Source: Prorocentrum cordatum (Eukaryota; Sar; Dinophyceae; Prorocentrales; Prorocentraceae). Taken from it: a stretch of 64,000 bases of DNA. Shown here in pieces: positions 1 to 10,014 of this stretch (position 1 is its first letter; each line of letters starts with the position of its first letter). The stretch lies in the NCBI GenBank assembly GCA_963575745.1, contig CAUYUJ010014616.1, positions 166,097 to 230,096 on the forward strand, written 5' to 3'. The notes under the pieces were generated by a model. That model was not told the DNA's origin. It saw only the letters and a program-made list of their open reading frames with translations, and ran no database searches. The position numbers were made by a program, and so were the translations under genes.

Positions 1-78
1 AGGGATAGGAGGGGGGAGGAGGAGGAGGAGCCAGTAGGGAGAGGAACGAGGGAGGAGGGAAAGGAACGAGGGAAGACC
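1..78. repeat. GGA-rich purine tract
   Basis: Imperfect GGA/GGGA tract with AAC interruptions at the window edge. It probably continues to the left. Confidence 0.75.
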
Positions 79-567
79 GCCCCCTCCGCCTTCCCCCTTA
101 CCAGGTGTTGCCCTCGACCCTCGAGGGTCGAGCGATGAGGTCTTTTCGGAAGCTCTTCTGCCCTGTTGCCGGGCCTCTGGAGGCCTCTTGGGACCTCTGG
201 GAATCAGGACCCGGGGCGGGAGCAACACTTACCTGTCCCCTCTGTCGAGTAAGGGGTCGACTGCAGAACTCATCTGCACCAAACTTGCTTTTTCAGCCGA
301 ATCTGCGAAGCGTATGTAACATGCGCCGTAGATCTGCGGGGCCTTCTACGTATGTGTTCGTAGTCGACGGAATAATCTAGCTTGAGGTAGATCAATTCTG
401 TAAACTATCCCCTACTCGACTCCTTCCCCAGAGTGGGTGGGTGCGAACCTGGCTCGACTGTGGTTTTGGCTGCTCTGACCTTCGGCGGGCACGGCTGCAC
501 GCTGCCCCAGCCGAAGGCACCGAGAGAGGAGGGAGGCGAAGAGGACGTGCAGAGGAGGGAGCCTCCT
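79..567. other. No recognisable gene
   Basis: Mixed unique sequence. Short open stretches exist but none has domain-like composition. No RNA gene or dispersed family member was recognised. Confidence 0.5.
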
Positions 568-705
568 TCCCTCCTCCTCCTCCTCCTCCTCCTCCTCCTC
601 CTCCTCCTCCTCCTCCTCATCCCTCCTCCTCAACTCTCCTCCTCCTCCTCCTCCTCCGCCTCTTCCTCCTCCCCTCCTCGCCTTCCTCCATCCTCCTTCT
701 AAATA
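568..705. repeat. CCT/TCC trinucleotide array
   Basis: About 130 bp of CCT units with scattered substitutions. Several frames stay open across it, giving poly-Leu, poly-Pro and poly-Ser frames that are artefacts. Confidence 0.9.
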
Positions 706-1180
706 ACTCCTCCCTGTCGCACCACCAGACGTGTCGTCAGGGCAGTCCGGGAGTTTCGCCTGATACTCTCTGGCATTTTGAAGCAGACGCGCGGCGTGAG
801 CGGGTGGAGGGCGGATCGGTTACATGAGTGGGAGGCAGTTCTGTTTCAGTATGGGGATCCCGTATGCAACCCCGTTAAATCAACGGCCAGAAGTCTAGAG
901 GTGTTCAGCGGCTCCTCCTTAAAGCGGGGCTGCCTCTTGGCACTTTCTTGGACTGTTTGATCCTGCGTTGTTGTATTCGCTTGCGCTCGAGGGATGGAAT
1001 GCAATTCATTTTAACGTTGAGCTCCCGCCAGGCCCATGGTACGCTCGTCTTGCAAGGGGGTCTTTTCGCATAGGGTCTTTTCGCATAGTGAAAATAATGC
1101 TTGTATGCCCTTGTGAAGGAGGGACTTGGGACGGTAGAGTGTTTAGCAGCACTGCTGATACATCTTGGGCTTGCTATGGT
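706..1180. other. No recognisable gene; short direct repeat
   Basis: Unassigned sequence. The 15-mer GGTCTTTTCGCATAG occurs twice in tandem near 1060-1089. I see no other structure. Confidence 0.5.
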
Positions 1181-1295
1181 CTTCCTCCTCCTCCTCCTCC
1201 TCCTGCTGTCTCTCCTGCTGCTGCTGCTGCTCCTCCCCCTCCTCCTTCCTGTCCTCCTCCTCCTCCTCCTCCTCCTCCTCCTCCTCCTCCTCTCA
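1181..1295. repeat. CCT array with CTG interruptions
   Basis: Trinucleotide tract of CCT with a CTG-rich patch near 1205-1232. Confidence 0.9.
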
Positions 1296-1927
1296 CTCCA
1301 CAGGCGCGCCATCACGTCGGCACAGGAGACAGGAAGGGACGAACACGAGGAGGAGGAGCTGGAGGAGAGCAACACCAGGCGAGCAGGCCCGCTATGCAGT
1401 GCACGACCCCCGCCCCGCAACACATTGTGGTCACAACGACGGCGACGAGTGTACGGCAATGAGTTTTTTGTCTCTAGGAAGCAATAGTGTACGGCATGGA
1501 GAATGATGAGGATCACGAGGGACAGAAGGAAGAGGAAAGAGGAGGGGGAGCGCCATCGGCGTGCCACACGTCTGGCGTGGCGTGGCACACCACCACGTCC
1601 CACTCCTTCTTCCTGCCGGCGCCGATGAGGTCCTCGAGGACGAGGGGGCGGAGGAGGCGGGGGCACACCACGTCGTTCCGCCTTCCCTCCCTGCCTTTGC
1701 CGAGAGGTCGCCCCCATGCTTTTCAGCGCGGCAGGGGATGGAAACCCCCTTGGGGGTGGCGGGGCGGGGAAGGGGGAGATGGAGGAGGGCGCCCCTCGTT
1801 CCCTTCCCTCTCCACATTCTCCCCTCGCCCCCCCACACGCTCCTCTATCTCTCCTCTTCTTCATCTTCTCCCTCTACCCTCTCCTCCAGTACATCTCCCT
1901 CTCGTATATCCCATCCCCGTCGCCTCC
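1296..1927. other. No recognisable gene
   Basis: Unassigned sequence grading into a pyrimidine-rich stretch (about 1800-1925) just before the end of element X copy A. Neither strand gave a convincing coding signal. Confidence 0.5.
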
Positions 1928-2335
1928 CCTGAACAACGACACATTATGAATAATACTCTCCTCTCTCCACTGACCCTGTCTGGAAAATGTCCCGCCTACT
2001 CCGCGTATAGTTTCTACACACGAAGTCAACATTCAGTCTTCCTGTGTTTCCCCATGCGGTTGTCGATGGTCCTTCAAATTGATATTCACGCTGCAACGCT
2101 TGCCTCATTTCCGCGCTTCTGGTCATTCAGAACCGTGCTCCTCTGAACGCTGGTCTCATTTCCGCGTTGTCGGTCTTTCCGAATGGTGCTCCCGCTGCAA
2201 CGCTGGTCTCATTTCAACGTTTTCGGTTCTCCGCCATGGTGTTTCCGCTGCAGCGCTGGCCTCATTTCTGCGTCCCCGGTCCTTCCGAATGGTGCTCCCG
2301 CCGCAGCATTGGCCCCATTTCCAAATCCCACCAAT
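1928..2335 (-). mobile_element. Element X, copy A: tail plus 52-bp minisatellite
   Basis: Minus-strand copy of a dispersed element also seen at 19.7-20.4, 38.3-38.9 and 44.3-44.8 kb. Read on the minus strand it has about five units of 51-53 bp, with phase marks at 2104, 2155, 2208, 2261 and 2313 on the plus strand. A tail follows that resembles the other copies (GGAGAGTATT, then TTCATA, then a TTGT close to the end). No protein is encoded. The matching 5' box lies at 4092-4154, so unrelated sequence and TCC arrays may have expanded the interior of this copy. Confidence 0.7.
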
Positions 2336-2920
2336 CCTGTGGACTAAGGTGATCTAGCGAATTCTTCTTTCCCTCTTCCAAAAACCTCATCCCTTCCGGG
2401 AAGTTTTCCTTCCCCCCCCCCCTCCGTAAAGTTTTTTGGGGGAGCGGGGGCGCGTGGCGTTAGGGCGCCAAAAATGGCTCTAACTCGCTCCAAATTGGCC
2501 TCCGATGTTCCAAAATGGCCTCCACGATGGCTCAATATAGCCGACGAAGGTTCAAGATAACTTACGACATACCTCCAAGAGGCCAATCGAAAACAACACG
2601 ACGGTTCCACGTGCTCCCGGAACCCCCTTTCAGACCCCGGGGCCGACATCCTCGACTTTTCGCTTCCGATGCGCTTTTGACGCTCCAGGGTGACCCCCCA
2701 CAAGATGCCCAGGAGAGGCCCAAGAGGCACCCCAAACGGCCCTCAGAGCGCCAAGGTGCGGCCCAAGAGCGCCCCGAGAAGGGATTTTGATGGCCCCAGG
2801 GCAGGGGGGGGAAGTACCGATCCCCCCCTTGATCGATTGCCGCCAAGATGGCCCCACGAGGTCCTCCAGGGTTCCCAAGGGGGCCCAAAGAGGGTTCCAA
2901 GAAACGATTTTGAGGGCTCT
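2336..2920. repeat. Degenerate CCAAGAGGCCC-type repeat tract
   Basis: From about 2690 the sequence is dominated by loosely repeated 9-12 bp blocks built on CAAGAGGCCCC and CCAAGATGGCCC. The same word usage returns at 34.2, 46.9, 47.6, 62.4 and 62.8-64 kb. The part before 2690 has nothing recognisable. Confidence 0.55.
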
Positions 2921-3092
2921 GTCCTCGTCCTCGTTGTCTTTCTCCTCATCCTCCTCCTCCGTGCCCTCGTTGTTTTTTCCTTTTCCTTGTCGTTTTCCTC
3001 CTTTTCCTCGATGTCGTAGTCGCGGTCGTCTTCCGCTTCCTCCTCCTCCTCCTCCTCCTCTTCCTCCTCCTCCTCCTCCTCCTCCTCCTCTC
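2921..3092. repeat. TCC/CTC trinucleotide array
   Basis: Pyrimidine-strand array with short CGT and TTT interruptions. Confidence 0.9.
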
Positions 3093-3384
3093 CCACGCGG
3101 GCCCAAGGGATGGCTCGAAGAGACCCTTCAAAGCCAATTCCTTGCTCCCAAAGATGCTCCCAAAGATCTCTCTGTTCACTCTGGTTGCCCACTCTGTTCC
3201 GCTCCATGTGCCTTTTCGTCACTTTTTCCGTCAACTCTCACGGGCAAGGTTTCCGAATGGGGTTGTGGGGGTCCTTGTTGATCGCGGCCGTAGCGACAAA
3301 TCGCTCGGCGTCAAGTCAAAGCGCAGCTAGCGAGCACCGGACTCAATTAGGCACTCAGCGCGCAGGAGCGAACTACGCTGCGGC

Positions 3385-3600
3385 TCAGAGGGCGAAGCCG
3401 ACGCTGACGAACAGGTAGGACACGCCGAAGCCGACGAAAACCAAGGTGCTGGCCTCGATGCGTGCCAACATGGCGAAGTAATTGAAGCCCGTGACCGTGT
3501 CCAGGGGGAGGACCGTGACAAGTCCGGCAGCGTGCAAGCACCCGGCGACGGCTGGAGGGGATTTGTTGGTCAACAGGCTCGCGAAGCGGGTCGAAAACCG
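3385..3600 (-). CDS. Possible exon or gene remnant encoding a hydrophobic protein end
   Basis: The minus-strand frame ending at a TGA at 3385-3387 encodes a run of hydrophobic segments. They include VAGCLHAAGLVTVLPLDTV, then FNYFAMLAR, then TLVFVGFGVSYLFVSVGFAL just before the stop. Two or three membrane spans are plausible, which is unlike the surrounding repeat DNA. The frame stays open upstream to about 3792 but becomes Arg/Pro-rich, so an exon boundary or decay near 3570-3600 is likely. I do not recognise the family and cannot place a start or splice site. It could be the C-terminal exon of a membrane protein or a chance open frame in GC-rich DNA. Confidence 0.3.
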   Translation of the reverse strand, partial: RFSTRFASLLTNKSPPAVAGCLHAAGLVTVLPLDTVTGFNYFAMLARIEASTLVFVGFGVSYLFVSVGFAL

Positions 3601-3784
3601 TCCGAACGCTAGTCGGGCCGCGACTAGGCAGCAGGAAAAGAAAGGCAAGCGAAGCGAGCGAGCGGGCGGGCAGCCACTCAGAAGGAGAGCCAGGACCGAT
3701 ACTCCCAAACCCGGTGGCGACCAGCGCTGGTGGGGATACGCAGAGCGTGCACAATTGTCGATTATCCAACCTGTTTTGTTCGGC

Positions 3785-4060
3785 TGCAACATGCATGCAA
3801 CCGTTGTCTGCAGGTCAATGATATGTTATGTGCACGCTCTGCGATTCGATGCCTTGCTCTGCAATGCTGTGATTTGCAACGCTGGGCTACGCAATGCCAT
3901 GCCATATAATGGCATGCCATGCAATGCTCTGTGCTATGCTATGTACTGCTATGAAAAGGTGGTGTCTTGCGCTGCGGTGATATGACATGCAATGCCAGAC
4001 TACACAATTATATGCCACGCTATGCACCAAATGCCCTTTGGGATCGTTGTGCTCTTCGAC
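3785..4060. repeat. GCAATGC / GCATGGC short-motif repeats
   Basis: Imperfect repeats of GCAATGC, GCCATGCC and GCTATGC with short palindromes. A related CATGGCATAGC tract lies at 38.43-38.51 kb, next to the same box (element X), so this is probably part of copy A. Confidence 0.6.
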
Positions 4061-4091
4061 ATCCGACTGTGCGAATAGAGAAGGGGTCTGC

Positions 4092-4154
4092 GCAATGGCA
4101 AGGGATGGGAGGGAGGGAGATGGCGAAATATAGGACGCGAGCGCACCTAGCTTG
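4092..4154 (-). mobile_element. Element X 5' box, copy A
   Basis: Read on the minus strand it begins AAGCTAGGTGCGCTCGCGTC and continues to a CTCCCATCCCTT core. The same box is at 19,701-19,764 and 38,339-38,402 on the plus strand, where it starts complete copies of element X. Confidence 0.7.
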
Positions 4155-4436
4155 CCCGTAGCCCTCTCTCCTATAATCCCTTCTCTAGGGAGGAATGGGG
4201 GGAACGAACCTCCCTGCTGCCCCTACTCCTCCTGGTGGGGCTTTGTCCTGGTGACCAGACTCGCTCTCAACAATCCCGTCATGCATGGTGCAAAAACGGG
4301 TTCTGGACAACTGATCGGCCTCGCTTACGGTCTTTCCATTGCCCCGGAAGTTTCTCTGGCGAGTTCTCTCATGGCCGCTCCTCCTGCGCGGCAAGCATCT
4401 TCCCCAGCGGAACCGATGTGTCGTGCGACATGGCTT
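4155..4436. other. No recognisable gene
   Basis: Unassigned sequence. No domain-like frame and no member of the dispersed families was found. Confidence 0.5.
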
Positions 4437-4464
4437 GCGAACGAACGAACGAACGAACGAACGA
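4437..4464. repeat. CGAA tetranucleotide run
   Basis: Six to seven uninterrupted GAAC/CGAA units, one of the few tetranucleotide runs outside 59 kb. Confidence 0.9.
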
Positions 4465-4479
4465 TTGGCCAATCTGGCG

Positions 4480-4790
4480 AGGAGAACGAGGGGGAGGCGG
4501 AGCAGGGCGCGGCTGAGGGGGCGGCTGCGGGGGGGGAGGCGGGAGGAGGAGGAGGAGGAGGAGCAGGAGGGGGAGGGGGAGGAGGAGGATGAGGAGAAGA
4601 AAGAAAAGGACGACGTCCTCGTCCTCGTCCTCGTCCTCTTCCTCTCGTCCTCTTCCTCTCGTCCTCTTCCTCGTCCTCGTCCTCGTCGTCCTCGTCGTCC
4701 TCGTCCTCCTCCTCCTCCTCCTCCTCCTCCTCCTCCTCCTTCTCCTCCTCCTCCTCCTCCTCCTCCTCCTCCTCCCCCCGCGGCGCTCCT
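4480..4790. repeat. Inverted trinucleotide arrays (GGA then TCC)
   Basis: A GGA array (about 4480-4600) switches into a CTC/TCG array (about 4618-4790) through a compact centre, GGACGACGTCC near 4609-4619. The two halves are roughly complementary and could fold back on each other. Confidence 0.8.
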
Positions 4791-4794
4791 GCAA

Positions 4795-5150
4795 CGCCCG
4801 GCTCATCTCCTCCGGCAAGCCACGGGCGAACCCCGGACTGGCCTGCTCCGCGAACTGCCGGATGCCGAAGCGGCCGGGGGCGGCAGTGGAGTACTCCTGC
4901 GGGCGCGGCGAGGATTTTTTGGTACTGCGCTTCTTTTTCAGATCCGAAAGATAGAGAGAAGCAGCGACCGGCATGGACATCAACTTTTGGAGGTCCGCGC
5001 GGCCCAGGAGCGGCGCCAGAGGCGAGGCCAGGGGGACCCAGCGCGGGTCAACAAAAATCCACGCGGAGCGCCACACATTGATATTTGTACTTTTCTCTTT
5101 CGACCAACGTATCCCTCCGGCAGCCTCCAGGCAGGGGCCGCTATCCTCCC
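4795..5150 (-). CDS. Possible exon of unknown protein
   Basis: The minus-strand frame open from 5202 down to the TCC array reads like ordinary protein. It contains WRSAWIFVDPRWVPLASPLA, then LLGRADLQKLMSMPVAASLY, a basic KKKRSTKK patch, and FGIRQFAEQASPGF near the downstream end. The composition is balanced and it has no stop for about 130 codons. I do not recognise a family. It runs straight into the trinucleotide array at 4790, so if it is an exon its 3' boundary lies near 4800. It could equally be a decayed mobile-element ORF. Confidence 0.35.
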
Positions 5151-5209
5151 TCCTCCTACCGCTGCCCTGGCCTGGACTCTCCTCGGGGCTGCCCCTTCCC
5201 ACCCTCCAC

Positions 5210-5352
5210 TGCGCCGTCTGGGCTCCTTCCTCCCCCCCCCTACAGGAGGAGGGGGAGGAGGAGGAAGAGGAGGAGGAGGAGGAGGAGCAGGAGGAGGAGG
5301 AGGGGGAGGAGGAGGAGGAGGAGGAGGAGGAGGAGGAGGAGGAGGAGGAGGA
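5210..5352. repeat. Duplicated leader (copy 1) followed by GGA array
   Basis: A 40-bp segment beginning TGCGCCGTCTGGGCTCCT and ending in a C-rich run plus CTACAG is followed at once by about 110 bp of GGA units. The same leader precedes the next GGA array at 5677. Confidence 0.8.
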
Positions 5353-5676
5353 GTTTTTTTTTCAAACTCAGTTTGGCTTGTGAACAGCAGGCGACGGAGG
5401 CGACGTCACCGCTGTTGTAGACCCTACCTGCAACGCGTTGGGAAGCAAGAGAGGGTCGAGGAGATGCGAAGGACGTCGCGACTCCAGAACTCCAACCACT
5501 CCCAACAGGCCTTGCTGCGAGGGGGGTGGGTGGGTGTGCTAAGCGCCGAATGCTGGGAGCAGCCACCGAAACAAACACGAAACATCCAGTCATAAAGCGA
5601 CCACCCCTAGTGCAGGCAGCGCCAGGACGGTGGCTGGGCCTCGCCCCACATGTGGGGTAAGCGCACGGAAGGCCAA
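5353..5676. other. No recognisable gene
   Basis: Unassigned sequence between two GGA arrays. No coherent frame or known element. Confidence 0.5.
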
Positions 5677-5981
5677 TGCGCCGTCTGGGCTCCTCTCCCC
5701 CCCACTCCCCCTACAGGAGGAGGAGGAGGAGGAGGAGGAGGAGGAGGAGGAGGAGGAGGAGGAGGAGGGGAGGAGGAGGAGGAGGAGGCGGAGGAGGAGG
5801 AGGAGGAGGAGAGGAGGCGGAGGAGGAGGAGGAGGTGGAGGAGAGGAGGCGGAGGAGGAGGAGGAGGAGAAGGAGGAGGAGGAGGAGGAGGAGGAGATGG
5901 AGAAGGAGGAGGCGGCGGAGAAGGAGAAGGAGGAGAAGGAGGAGGAGGAGGAGGAGGAGGAGGAGGAGGAGGAGGAGAAGG
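5677..5981. repeat. Duplicated leader (copy 2) followed by long GGA array
   Basis: Second copy of the TGCGCCGTCTGGGCTCCT leader with its C-rich run and CTACAG, then about 265 bp of GGA with GGC, GGT and GAA variants. Glu-, Gly- and Arg-rich frames across it are artefacts. Confidence 0.9.
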
Positions 5982-6108
5982 CCTTCTCAGAAAACGCCGG
6001 GGCTTCTCAGAAGCGCTCCAGCCTTACGAGAAATTGTCTGTGTCTTCGGTGAAGGCTTAGAACACTTCTCAGATCGCTGGCGGGACGTCCGAGCCTTCTG
6101 AGAAGGCC
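5980..6108. repeat. Short inverted repeat at the array edge
   Basis: GGCCTTCTCAGAA at 5980-5992 is matched in inverted orientation by TTCTGAGAAGGCC at 6096-6108, leaving a 103-bp interior that contains further TTCTCAGA words. Confidence 0.75.
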
Positions 6109-6427
6109 CGCACCTTTCCGCTTCCCCCCAGGCTCGCCGCCGATAGAATGCGAGAGCAACAACTGCATGAACGCAAACTCTCGGAGGTCCGCTTAGACTT
6201 CTCGGACCGGTGCGCCCTCCCCTTCCCCCATGTGGACGTCGCCCGTCAATCCAGAGAGGGCGGGAGAAGGAGAAGGACGGGAAGAAGCAGGCAACCGAGC
6301 AAACAACATGGCCATGTGCCCTGAGGGACGTGTGGGCTGGTCGGCAAGAGCGCTCGTGGCTCCTGCCCTACTACGACAAACTCCTCGCCGATAGTATGAT
6401 ACAACCGGCGCCACAACCAGTTTGGCT
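6109..6427. other. No recognisable gene
   Basis: Unassigned mixed sequence. Confidence 0.5.
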
Positions 6428-7020
6428 ATGCAGCCCAGGAGGAGGAGGAGGACGAGGAGGAAGAAAGGGAGGAGGAAGGAGGAAATGAAGTAATCTTGTG
6501 CAAAACGCGAGAACATTCAACCGTTGTGTGCGCTTCAACTTCCCACAACTGCCGGGGACGGCCACGTCGTCTGTTGGCCGCCCAGTCTCGCGGGGTGCCA
6601 GAAGCATCAGGAAGAGCAGTACGACGAGGCAGGCCCTCCTCCTCCTCCTCCTCCTCTTCCTCCTCCTCCTCCTCCTCTTTTTCATCCTCCTCCTCCTCCT
6701 CCTCCTCCTCCTCCTCCTCCTCCTCCTCCCCCTCCCTCCTCCTGCTCTTGCTCCTGCTCCGGCTCCTCCTCCTCCTCCTTTGCCTCGAGACTGTGCGGCG
6801 GAGTCCGCTGTGGCTCCTTCTCCAGCGCCAGGGCGAAGCTGAGCGCCTCGCTCGAGTAGCCCCCTGCGTTCAGGGCGGGCGCCATCCTCAGCTCCACGGG
6901 CAGATGAGGCGAGGAGGGGGCGGGGAGGGAGTAGGAGGATGAGGAGGAGGAGGAGGAGGAAGAGGAAAAGGAGGAGGATGAGGAGAATGAGGATGAGAAG
7001 GAGGACGATGGGGCGAGGAG
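6428..7020. repeat. Alternating GGA and TCC arrays
   Basis: GGA array at 6428-6486, TCC array at 6630-6782, GGA/GAT-type array at 6903-7020. The intervening 100-140 bp pieces hold no recognisable feature. Array orientation alternates along the strand. Confidence 0.85.
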
Positions 7021-7234
7021 GGGAAGGGAACCATGTGGGATCGATGAGGCAGGGGGCGAGGTAGGGGGAGGCGGGCGGGAGGAGGCATGCGCGGGGGTGG
7101 ATGGAGGGAGGGGGAGGAGGCAGCCCGACGGCAAGGTGGAATGCTAAAGAGGACGAGGAGGCTCGGATGTGGAAGACGGCCCGTGGACACAAGGGTCCCC
7201 TAAACGGGGACACGCACATGCACCTCTATCCCAC

Positions 7235-7335
7235 TCTTATTAAGAATATTTTCATTATTTTTATTCGTGTTATTCTTATTATCATTATTACTATCATCAT
7301 CATTATTATTATCATTATTGTTATTATTGTTATAA
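7235..7335. repeat. ATT/ATC trinucleotide array
   Basis: AT-rich island of TTATTAT and ATCATC units inside otherwise GC-rich DNA. Confidence 0.9.
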
Positions 7336-7429
7336 TGTATTCACTTACAACAAAACAGCAACTTAGCCTGGCAAAAGACCAAACCATACGCGATTGTGAA
7401 TACCGCAATTGTGAATACTATCTTCGCCG

Positions 7430-7585
7430 ACGCTCCCCATGTGGCCACGGGTTCCCGCCGAAGCCCGGCATGTTCAAGGACACGTTCGCGGCCGTCTTCG
7501 CGGGCGCCGACGACGACAACGACGGCGCCCCCCTGACCGAGGAGCAAAAGCAGGAGAGGGCTCTGAGAGCCATATGGGGAAGGTA
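7430..7585 (+). CDS. Possible short exon or gene remnant
   Basis: This plus-strand frame reads YLRRRSPCGHGFPPKPGMFK, then DTFAAVFAGADDDNDGAPLT, then EEQKQERALRAIWG, before it runs into the 89-bp minisatellite. The mix of residues is protein-like, and the acidic patch is not a simple GAC array. No family is recognised and no start is evident. The 3' edge coincides with the minisatellite, so the unit may have captured the end of an exon. Confidence 0.3.
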
Positions 7586-7587
7586 CC

Positions 7588-8446
7588 ACTGGCGCCTTCG
7601 GTGGAGCTCCTATGGGGCCACGATCCTTGTTAGGGGTGTGCCGAAATGGCCCGAGGCCGCTATGCGAACCCTGCCGCTGGGGCCTTCGGTGGAGCTCCTA
7701 TGGGGCCACGATCCTCGTGATGGGGTGTGCCGAAATGGCCCGAGGCCGCCATGCGAACCCTGCCGCTGGCGCCTTCGGTGGAGCTCGGCCACGATCCTAG
7801 TGAGGGGTGTGCCGAAATCGCCAGAGGCCGCCATGCGAACCCTGCCACTGGGGCCTTCGGTGGAGCTCCCTATGGGGCCACGATCCTCGTGAGGGGTGTG
7901 CCGAAATGGCCTGAGGCCGCCGTGCGAGTTCCGCCGCTGGGACCTTAGGTGGAGCTCCATATGGGGCCACGATCCTCGTGAGGGGTGTGCCGAAATGGCC
8001 CGAGGCCGCCATGCGAGTTAGTCCACTGGGACCTTAGGTGGATCCCTATGGGGCCACGAAGCGTGTGAAGGGTGTGCCGAAATGGCCCGAGGCCGCCATG
8101 CGAGTTCCGCCACTGAGACCTTAGGTGGAGCTCCCTATGGGGCCACGAAGCGTGTGAGGGGTGTGCCGAAATGGCCCGAGGCCGCCATGCGAGTTCCGCC
8201 ACTGGGACCTTAGGTGGAGCTCACTATGGGGCCACGAAGCGTGTGAGGGGTGTGCCGAAATGGCCCGAGGCCGCCATGCGAGTTCCGCCACTGGGACCTT
8301 AGGTGGAGCTCACTATGGGGCCACGATCCTCGTGAGGATCGTGCCGAAATGGCCCGAGGCCGCCATACGAGTTCCGCCACTGGGACCTTAGGTGGAGCTC
8401 CCTATGGGGCCACGAAACGTGTGAGGGGTGTGCCAAAATGGGGCGG
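7588..8446. repeat. 89-bp minisatellite, about 10 copies
   Basis: The word GTGTGCCGAAATGG recurs, with variants, at 7636, 7725, 7807, 7896, 7985, 8072, 8161, 8250, 8339 and 8428, giving a period of 89 with two short units (82 and 87). Each unit carries GGGGCCACGA and GGTGGAGCTC. Later units swap ATCCTCGTGAGG for AGCGTGTGAGG, so two sub-types exist. Since 89 is not a multiple of 3, no repeat protein is encoded. Confidence 0.95.
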
Positions 8447-8456
8447 TGCCGAAATC

Positions 8457-8534
8457 GATGATGGTGATGGTGATGGTGACGGTGATGGTGGTGATGATGA
8501 TGGATGATGATGATGATGATGCTGATGCTGATGC

Positions 8535-8604
<70 letters not shown>

Positions 8605-8615
8605 AATGGTGATGG
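8457..8615. repeat. GAT/GGT trinucleotide array
   Basis: GATGGTGAT units mature into nearly pure GAT. The array directly follows the minisatellite. Confidence 0.95.
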
Positions 8616-8843
8616 GCAAAGGGAGGAGGGGGAGGTGGAGGAGAGGAGGAGGAACGCGGGGCACCGTGTTTTCAAGACGAGGACCCAACACCACAGGATG
8701 GTTAGGACAAAACATCCAGGACGCTGGCGCAGCCAAGAGAACTGTGGCTGCGGGCCGTGACATGCTTCATCCTTCGTCCTCTCTGGGCGGAATCCTCAAA
8801 GCCCTGGTCCGCAATGTGCTGGCTCAGGGGGCCTCGCTGAAAG
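8616..8843. other. No recognisable gene
   Basis: Short GGA tail of the preceding array, then unassigned sequence. Confidence 0.5.
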
Positions 8844-9020
8844 CCTTCCGGATGGGGTCGGAGCAGATGGGGCGTCGGAGGATCGCGCCGCATCGCCGAT
8901 GCGTCGGCGATGCATCGGCGCCGTCGGCGTGAAGAACCAGTCGAACTCCACGTCGCGCGGCATCGCCGATGCCTCGGCAAATTGGCGCATCCTCCGACCC
9001 CGTCTGCTGGGACCCCGTCT
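8844..9020. mobile_element. Family E inverted-repeat element, copy 1
   Basis: MITE-like unit with long imperfect terminal inverted repeats. The left arm begins near GCCTTCCGGATGGGGTCGG and includes GTCGGAGGATCGCGCCGCAT. The right arm is its inverse, ending CATCCTCCGACCCC. Each arm contains the palindromic words GCATCGCCGATGC and CATCGGCGATG. Other copies are at 14.37, 51.64 (one arm) and 56.47 kb. It has no coding capacity. Confidence 0.75.
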
Positions 9021-9745
9021 CCGAGGCTCAGACGCTCTTGGGGCCGCGGGCCGCGACGGGCTCACCTGGCAGGTCCACCTGGGTGCCAACTGCCCCCAAA
9101 GGGCGCCCCAGCTCGTGCGCAAGATGGAAGGTTGCACCGACCTGGGCGCATGGCGTACGGCAGGTTCGTGTCGTGACGACCCCAGCACTGGTCTCTGACA
9201 CCGCGGGGATCCTTCAGCCTCGAACGATCGGCTGTTTCCGAAACGTCCGATCGTTCAACGTCACCGAGTCTCGGCCGCCAGCGGCGTTCCAGTTTGAACG
9301 CTGGCGGCGGGGTCGCCGCTGGTCGACACGACGTGAACCTGCCGTACCCGGACAGGCCCGGACACCATCACCGAAGATATGGAACAATACCCACAAGGGC
9401 GGCGCGCGCTGTGGCGACCGCCCCAGCAAAAGTTCTGGGAGACGCAGGAGTCGGGTCGGCATATTCCTCGGGCTGGCCCGGACAGGGCCGTCAGGAAAAT
9501 GACGAGACCCGAACTGAAACTTGTCGCGAACTCCCGCCGAAGACATCACACGAAAACGGACCGTCAGAATACGGAAACGGGCCCGTCCAAAAATGTCGGC
9601 AAACCCGAGTTCGGGAGCGGCCAAGAGGGGGGTGTCCAAGAGGGGGGGGTGCAAATCATGACCGGCGGCACGTGCGCGGCCCAGCGGGGGGGCCAGGGGC
9701 CAGGGACGTAATGAAAAAAGAAGAGGCGTCATGAAATCTGGGGAA
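9021..9745. other. No recognisable gene; short hairpins
   Basis: GAACGATCGG near 9222 pairs with CCGATCGTTC near 9249. A plus-strand stretch around 9030-9190 is open and moderately protein-like (GRDGLTWQVHLGANCPQRAP) but short and unrecognised. The rest is unassigned. Confidence 0.45.
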
Positions 9746-9772
9746 ATATCATGGCCCACGCCATGATATCCA
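9746..9772. repeat. Perfect short palindrome
   Basis: ATATCATGGC and GCCATGATAT are separated by CCAC, a 10-bp perfect stem. Confidence 0.85.
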
Positions 9773-10014
9773 CCCCCCCTAGTCATCACCCCCCTCTTTT
9801 CCGCCCCCGACGTGTTCTGGCGACCTCGAATCTCGCGCACGCCCCAGAAAGATTAGGGGGCCTCGCCCCCGCCCGACCGGCCAGACCAGACCCGCCCGCG
9901 GGGCCCGCACGGTGAAGCGACGAGGTCTATGCATCTCCACTGCTCCCGGCCGGGACCATCCTGGGCCCAGGAGCAGTGTGTATGCCTCCCTGGTTGAGCC
10001 CGTCGGGCGCTTAA

